Below, piece after piece: positions 34,599-38,908 of a stretch of 38,908 nucleotides of DNA. Position 1 is the first letter of the stretch, and every line of letters starts with the position of its first letter. A model generated the notes under the pieces. It had not been told where the DNA came from, did not search any database, and saw only the letters and a program-made list of their open reading frames with translations. The position numbers and the translations under genes are program-made. Origin of the DNA: Mucilaginibacter sp. (GTDB lineage Bacteria > Bacteroidota > Bacteroidia > Sphingobacteriales > Sphingobacteriaceae); contig NZ_JAQBOI010000261.1 in NCBI RefSeq assembly GCF_028288105.1, positions 1-38,908 on the forward strand, given 5' to 3'.

Positions 34599-36512
34599 TT
34601 AATAACCTGGGTTTTGTATTAATTTTTGACTTTTTTGGATCTCGCCATTAGGAATTTGCTCATAATACCAGCGTACATCAAATGTGTAGCGAGAGTTTCT
34701 TTCGTCGGTACGTGCATCAAAGAAGTACTTTTTGTCGTTTGCAGAATAAAATGGCATTAAAACCCTGTAAATGGTCGAATTTTGTTCCTTATCAGCAACT
34801 CTCCACCTTCTCAAATCCCACCAGGTTTTATTCTCAAAGCCTAATTCTTTCCTTCTTTCAATACGGATGACGTTGACATTTGTTAGATCTGCCGCGCTGG
34901 CCAACATGGTTGCACCTGCCCTTTCACGGATCTGGTTTATTTCCATAAAAGCGTCTTGCAGATAAGCTTTATCATTTTGGCCAAGTGCGTTCAGTTCATA
35001 AGCTGCCTCAGCACGGTTTAATAATACTTCTGCATAGCGCATCTCAATCCAAGTTTGGTCTGAACGATTTTCCAGAACCTCTGAAGTAGGTTTATCAGGT
35101 ACCAGAAGTTTACGGACCGAAAAGCCTGATATAGCAGCAGTTCCATCCCCTGTAAATACACCACTTAAACCTGCAGGGTTCATTGTTCCACCACCAGGTA
35201 GGTTATATGGTGTTTGGCTGGCGTTTGATGATTGCACAATATTGGCGGTTGGATAATTAGCTGTTGAACCGGCCGGCAACAGCGGGCTTATACCACCTGC
35301 AGAACTACCTGTGTAAATTCCGCGGCGGATCTCGATGCTTTGACCTTTAAATACATCGCCCGGCAAAATAACGGTTGCCCTTAACCTTGGTTCGGCATTA
35401 GCAAACAGATCAACAGTATTGGTATACAGATCATACTTGCCGCCTGTTGTTGTTTTAATAGTTCCGTCGGCATTTTTAGGGATACCATCAAACATTTCAA
35501 CAAAATTTAAGGTAGGGTTAACCTCGGAAGAGTAGCCGTTAGCGCCCATTAACTGCCTCGGAACATTGTATGAATCATACCCATGTACAGACTCGGGGTA
35601 GTGATATTGCCTTACAAAAATATTCTCGGGGCTGGTTTCATCAAAAAACAGGTTAACATAATTTTGGTATTGCGCTTCTTTATCACCCGCCGCCCAGGCT
35701 TTTTTGTACAGGCTGTACTTATTTTCTAATAACAAGGCAGCATCATAAGAGGCTTTAAAATAAGTTATCGCTTTGGTTGAAGGTATACCGCACACCCTTT
35801 TTCCGGTAGCGTCTACCAGGCTTATCTGGTTATATTTAGCAATAGAACCCGCATAAAGCATTGCCCTTGACTTAAAAGCGGCTGCTACGTATTTATTAGC
35901 ACGGCCCACCTGGTTAGATTCGCTTAAATTTGTATAAGCGTAATCAAGGTCGGCAGCTATAAAGTCGTAAACTTCTTCTTCTGATGAACGGGCTATATTC
36001 AAATCATCAACATTTGATGTAGGGAATTGCAATACCTGCCCAACAATAGGTACACCGCCATAACGTTTCGCTAATGCAAAATAGGTTGCCGCACGTATAA
36101 ACCGGGCTTCGCCCATCCACGAATTAACCTCGGCAGGTGTGTAAGTAGCAGCATATTTAGGCATGTTTTCTAAAAAATAATTAACATCCCTTATTAATTT
36201 ATAGGAATCACCCCATGGCGATTCGTCTACATTTTCCTGCATCGCGCTTGACTGATCCCTGCTTAATGCTTCGCCGCTAACAGCGCTGAACGGGCTTATT
36301 ATCCAAAAGAAATTTAATCCTCTTTGTGGCGAGTATCTAAAATCTTCAATTGGCAATTCGCTGTAAATACGGGCCATATAAGCCTGTATACCACCCTGAC
36401 TTGTGAAGACGTCTTTATCCTGGACTATATTAATTGGAGGTACATCGAGCTTTTTACAGGCGGTTGTCCAGCAAACCAAAAAGCATAATACTGTATATGT
36501 AATTTTTTTCAT
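34599..36512 (-). CDS. SusD/RagB-family lipoprotein (alpha-mannan locus)
   Basis: Surface glycan-capture partner of the adjacent SusC. The signal ends at Cys 19 (WTTACKKL). SusD landmarks include KDVFTSQGGIQAYMARIYSE, GEARFIRAATYFALAKRYGG, WIEMRYAEVLLNRAEAAYEL and RRKELGFENKTWWDLRRWR, and it ends in the usual asparagine-proline-glycine-tyrosine (LIQNPGY). At 637 residues it is ~120-140 residues longer than the two other SusD proteins in the window. The surplus lies mainly in the central and C-terminal loops (about 340-480), which may shape a pocket for a branched ligand. It lies 11 bp behind susC and 10 bp ahead of the DUF3823 gene. Mannan specificity is inferred from GH76 and GH92. Confidence 0.93.
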   Translation of the reverse strand: MKKITYTVLCFLVCWTTACKKLDVPPINIVQDKDVFTSQGGIQAYMARIYSELPIEDFRYSPQRGLNFFWIISPFSAVSGEALSRDQSSAMQENVDESPWGDSYKLIRDVNYFLENMPKYAATYTPAEVNSWMGEARFIRAATYFALAKRYGGVPIVGQVLQFPTSNVDDLNIARSSEEEVYDFIAADLDYAYTNLSESNQVGRANKYVAAAFKSRAMLYAGSIAKYNQISLVDATGKRVCGIPSTKAITYFKASYDAALLLENKYSLYKKAWAAGDKEAQYQNYVNLFFDETSPENIFVRQYHYPESVHGYDSYNVPRQLMGANGYSSEVNPTLNFVEMFDGIPKNADGTIKTTTGGKYDLYTNTVDLFANAEPRLRATVILPGDVFKGQSIEIRRGIYTGSSAGGISPLLPAGSTANYPTANIVQSSNASQTPYNLPGGGTMNPAGLSGVFTGDGTAAISGFSVRKLLVPDKPTSEVLENRSDQTWIEMRYAEVLLNRAEAAYELNALGQNDKAYLQDAFMEINQIRERAGATMLASAADLTNVNVIRIERRKELGFENKTWWDLRRWRVADKEQNSTIYRVLMPFYSANDKKYFFDARTDERNSRYTFDVRWYYEQIPNGEIQKSQKLIQNPGY

Positions 36513-36523
36513 GATCTTAAATT

Positions 36524-38908
36524 TTATAACTTAACATTTACGCCTAATGAAAACGTTTTGTTGAGTGGATACAAGTAACCATAAGTGCTTGACGGATGCT
36601 CCGGATCAAGATATTTTAAGCCTGTGAAGGTTACGATGTTATAACCGTTCACAAATATCCTGGCTCCTTTTATACCTATCTTTTTTGCAAAATTTGATGG
36701 TATGCTATAGCCAAGTTCTGCAGATTTTAACCTTACGTACGAGGCATCCTGTATATTGAACATGGAATTAACGTCGGCTGTAGTACCTGTAAGGGCATAT
36801 GCACCCGGCACCCATACGGTATTTGGATTGTAAGGGTCGGCATTAGGGTCGGCCGGGTGATACCTGTCCATAAACTGGCTCAGTGCGCTACCTCCACCCC
36901 ATAACGGTATATTCAATTGCTCAATATATGACACAGTTACATTTGTTGCACCCTGCCATAATGTATTAAAATCAAACCCTTTGTACGAACCGCCAAGCGT
37001 TAAGCCAAACGTGGTTAAAGGCGCGCTGTTGTAAGCTATAGGGTGTACATCATCGCCGGTTATTTGCCCGTCGCCGTTCCAATCTTCGTACCTGTAATCG
37101 CCTACTACCGCATTGCGGGATGTAAACTGTGGATTGTTTAATATATCCTGATAGTTTTGATACTGGCCGGCAGCCCCATAGCCCCAATAAATATTGTTCC
37201 ATCGGTCGCTCTGGTTATTATGCCAGTTTAGTTGTGAGTTACCTGCACGTGCCTGTACAACCGTGCGGTTTTGCGTACGGCTAAAAGCAAGGTTCCCTTT
37301 TACAAAGTAGTTAAAGGCACCGATATGATTACGGTGATTCAATTCTATTTCAAAACCCTGGGTTCTGTCGCTGTTCAAATTTTCTTGCGGAAGGTCTGCA
37401 CCAACAACGCTTGGCAGGCTTAATGCCTGGGTTCCTAATAACCCGGACCTGTCACGTCTGAAAACGTTAAAAGTTGCGCCTAATAACCCTTTCCATGCTT
37501 CAAGGTCGAAACCAATGTTATAGGTTTCGGCATTAAACCAGGTTAAGTTAGAATTAGCGATGCCTAAGCTCTGCGCGCCATTTACAAATGTGCCATCGAA
37601 AACAGACCCCGGAGGCAATTGATTATTTGAACCATTAGCCGGATAACGATAACCGGTTAAAAACTGATAGGCTAAAGCTGAATCATCACCAACCTTTCCG
37701 TAAGATGCCCTGAACTTCAAGTCATCAATAAATGATAGGGCCGATGAGTTTTTCCAGAATTCTTCCTGCGAAATTCTCCAACCTATAGATCCGGCAGGAA
37801 AAAAGCCCCATTGTTTAGTTGGCGAAAACCTTGAAGAACCATCATTCCTGAAGCTAAACTCAGCAAGATATTTTGATTTGTAATTATAGTTAACACGACC
37901 AACAATAGATTTATTTACATAATTGTAAATATCGCCCGAGTTGGCTGAACCGATCTGGTTTGTGCTGCTGCCAGAAAACAACTGATCAACCGCTAAAGCA
38001 AGTTCGCGCTGTGCATAGAAGTTATCCTGCTGGCGATTACTTTCTTCATATAACAACAAGCCGGTTATATTATGATTACCAAAAGAATGATCATAGTTAA
38101 GGGAGAATTGTGTTAAAGTACTTGGCCTTTCAAAAAACTCACGCCTAAACGTAGCAGGTGTTTGATTAGGCACAGCCCCGTAACTGTCTGTATTAGCATC
38201 ATAATTATATTGATTGTATGATTTTTGATAGATCCTGTTACTTGAATTATAATAATCGTAGCTGAACAAGCCTTTAGCACTTAATCCCGGTACAAAGGGT
38301 ACATTATAGGTGGCAGACACCTGCGATTGGAACCATTTGTTATTATATACCTTGTAACCGTTAACATCGGCATCTGCAAGGGCAACGGGATTTGAACCAT
38401 CAACTTGCCCATTATTAAAATAATCGGGGTTATTATTGGCATAGATAGATTGTGTTGGCACCTGCCTCCAAAATGATCTGATTATCCACCAAGCATCCTG
38501 GTATGGCTGGTTCTTCTGATCCATTGTACCATTAATGTTAAGATCTACGGTAAGATTCTTATTTATCCTGGTAGATATATTTGACCGCAGGTTATATCGC
38601 TTATAATTAAGATCGTCGCTACGCAAAAAGCCCGCCTGGTTGGTAATACCCATACTAATAAAGTAGTTGGTATTCTCGTTACCGCCAGTGGCATTCAGAT
38701 TATGCTGTGATTGCGGTACACGATCTTTAATTACAGGTGTGTACCAATCAGTACTTGTTCTGCTGCCATTTCGGTAGGCTTCAAAATCAGCGTCAGAATA
38801 CTTTACCTGGCCGCCATTTACATTATGCAGCAATTGCTCGTTAACCAATGTCATAAAATCAATTGCGCCTACTGCTTTTGGCAAGCCGGAAGGGACTTGA
38901 AAGCCATA
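36524..38908 (-). CDS. SusC/RagA TonB-dependent transporter, partial (alpha-mannan locus)
   Basis: C-terminal ~795 residues of a SusC-type importer. The frame is open to the window edge (first visible residues YGFQVPSGLPKAVGAIDFMT), so the apparent TTG start at 38884 is not real; the signal peptide, carboxypeptidase-like domain and most of the plug lie outside. The visible part covers the end of the plug (RVPQSQHNLNATGGNENTNY) and the beta-barrel, with barrel landmarks such as KYLAEFSFRNDGSSRF, WGFFPAGSIGWRISQEEFW and VKGNLAFSRTQNRT. It ends in the outer-membrane signature FSLGVNVKL. Whether it has an STN domain, and so which regulator type controls the locus, cannot be seen here. Confidence 0.95.
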   Translation of the reverse strand, partial: YGFQVPSGLPKAVGAIDFMTLVNEQLLHNVNGGQVKYSDADFEAYRNGSRTSTDWYTPVIKDRVPQSQHNLNATGGNENTNYFISMGITNQAGFLRSDDLNYKRYNLRSNISTRINKNLTVDLNINGTMDQKNQPYQDAWWIIRSFWRQVPTQSIYANNNPDYFNNGQVDGSNPVALADADVNGYKVYNNKWFQSQVSATYNVPFVPGLSAKGLFSYDYYNSSNRIYQKSYNQYNYDANTDSYGAVPNQTPATFRREFFERPSTLTQFSLNYDHSFGNHNITGLLLYEESNRQQDNFYAQRELALAVDQLFSGSSTNQIGSANSGDIYNYVNKSIVGRVNYNYKSKYLAEFSFRNDGSSRFSPTKQWGFFPAGSIGWRISQEEFWKNSSALSFIDDLKFRASYGKVGDDSALAYQFLTGYRYPANGSNNQLPPGSVFDGTFVNGAQSLGIANSNLTWFNAETYNIGFDLEAWKGLLGATFNVFRRDRSGLLGTQALSLPSVVGADLPQENLNSDRTQGFEIELNHRNHIGAFNYFVKGNLAFSRTQNRTVVQARAGNSQLNWHNNQSDRWNNIYWGYGAAGQYQNYQDILNNPQFTSRNAVVGDYRYEDWNGDGQITGDDVHPIAYNSAPLTTFGLTLGGSYKGFDFNTLWQGATNVTVSYIEQLNIPLWGGGSALSQFMDRYHPADPNADPYNPNTVWVPGAYALTGTTADVNSMFNIQDASYVRLKSAELGYSIPSNFAKKIGIKGARIFVNGYNIVTFTGLKYLDPEHPSSTYGYLYPLNKTFSLGVNVKL

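Noticed and set aside
1..38908. CRISPR arrays, tRNA or rRNA genes, insertion sequences and integrases
   Set aside because: No regularly spaced repeats, cloverleaf-like stretches, rRNA-like segments or transposase motifs were noticed on reading; a dedicated search was not possible.

Overview
The window is a carbohydrate-utilisation region of a Bacteroidota chromosome. Three SusC/SusD pairs, lipoprotein signal peptides that begin MKK and end in Cys, an STN-SusC/FecR/ECF-sigma trio, a SusR-type regulator and moderate-to-low G+C all fit the phylum. The overall style suggests Sphingobacteriaceae (Mucilaginibacter or Pedobacter-like). That placement is inference; no rRNA or other phylogenetic marker is present. 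Both ends cut genes: a sensor kinase at the left edge and a susC at the right edge.

Layout. (1) 1-1298, plus strand: C-terminal part of a PAS/histidine kinase, possibly the tail of a CheB-CheR-PAS-kinase fusion. (2) 1356-11515, minus strand: a small alpha-glucan (starch/glycogen) locus reading susR-like regulator, susC, susD, susE and GH13 amylase, preceded by galT. (3) 11756-16019: a housekeeping or stress interlude with a nitrobindin-like beta-barrel protein, an HD-domain protein, an AraC regulator and a CPA1 Na+/H+ antiporter. (4) 16066-27614, minus strand: a beta-glucan locus reading ECF sigma, FecR anti-sigma, STN-susC, susD, PKD surface-binding lipoprotein, GH16, GH30 and then a seven-heme cytochrome c only 12 bp behind GH30. 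(5) 27806-28006, plus strand: a solo KTSC-domain protein. (6) 28062-38908, minus strand: an alpha-mannan locus reading susC (partial), susD, DUF3823 lipoprotein, a GH42-like putative glycosidase of no family I can name, GH92 and GH76.

How the genes work together. Each locus pairs an outer-membrane SusC transporter with a SusD lid, an extra glycan-binding lipoprotein and secreted or surface enzymes. The predicted specificities are beta-1,3/1,6-glucan (GH16 + GH30), alpha-mannan (GH76 + GH92) and alpha-1,4-glucan (GH13). Together they match the polymers of a yeast or fungal cell (wall glucan, mannoprotein outer layer, glycogen), so the region may be an island for degrading fungal biomass. The visible regulators differ: a membrane-spanning SusR-like protein for the alpha-glucan locus, and sigma/anti-sigma with an STN-bearing SusC for the beta-glucan locus. 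The regulator of the mannan locus lies outside the window.

The main points for a second look are: (a) strong stem-loops in all three loci exactly at the junction between the tightly packed binding/transport genes and the enzyme genes; (b) the heptaheme cytochrome in the beta-glucan operon; (c) the 726-residue putative glycosidase of the mannan locus; (d) structured leaders upstream of two of the susC genes. No rRNA, tRNA, CRISPR array, insertion sequence or integrase gene was recognised.
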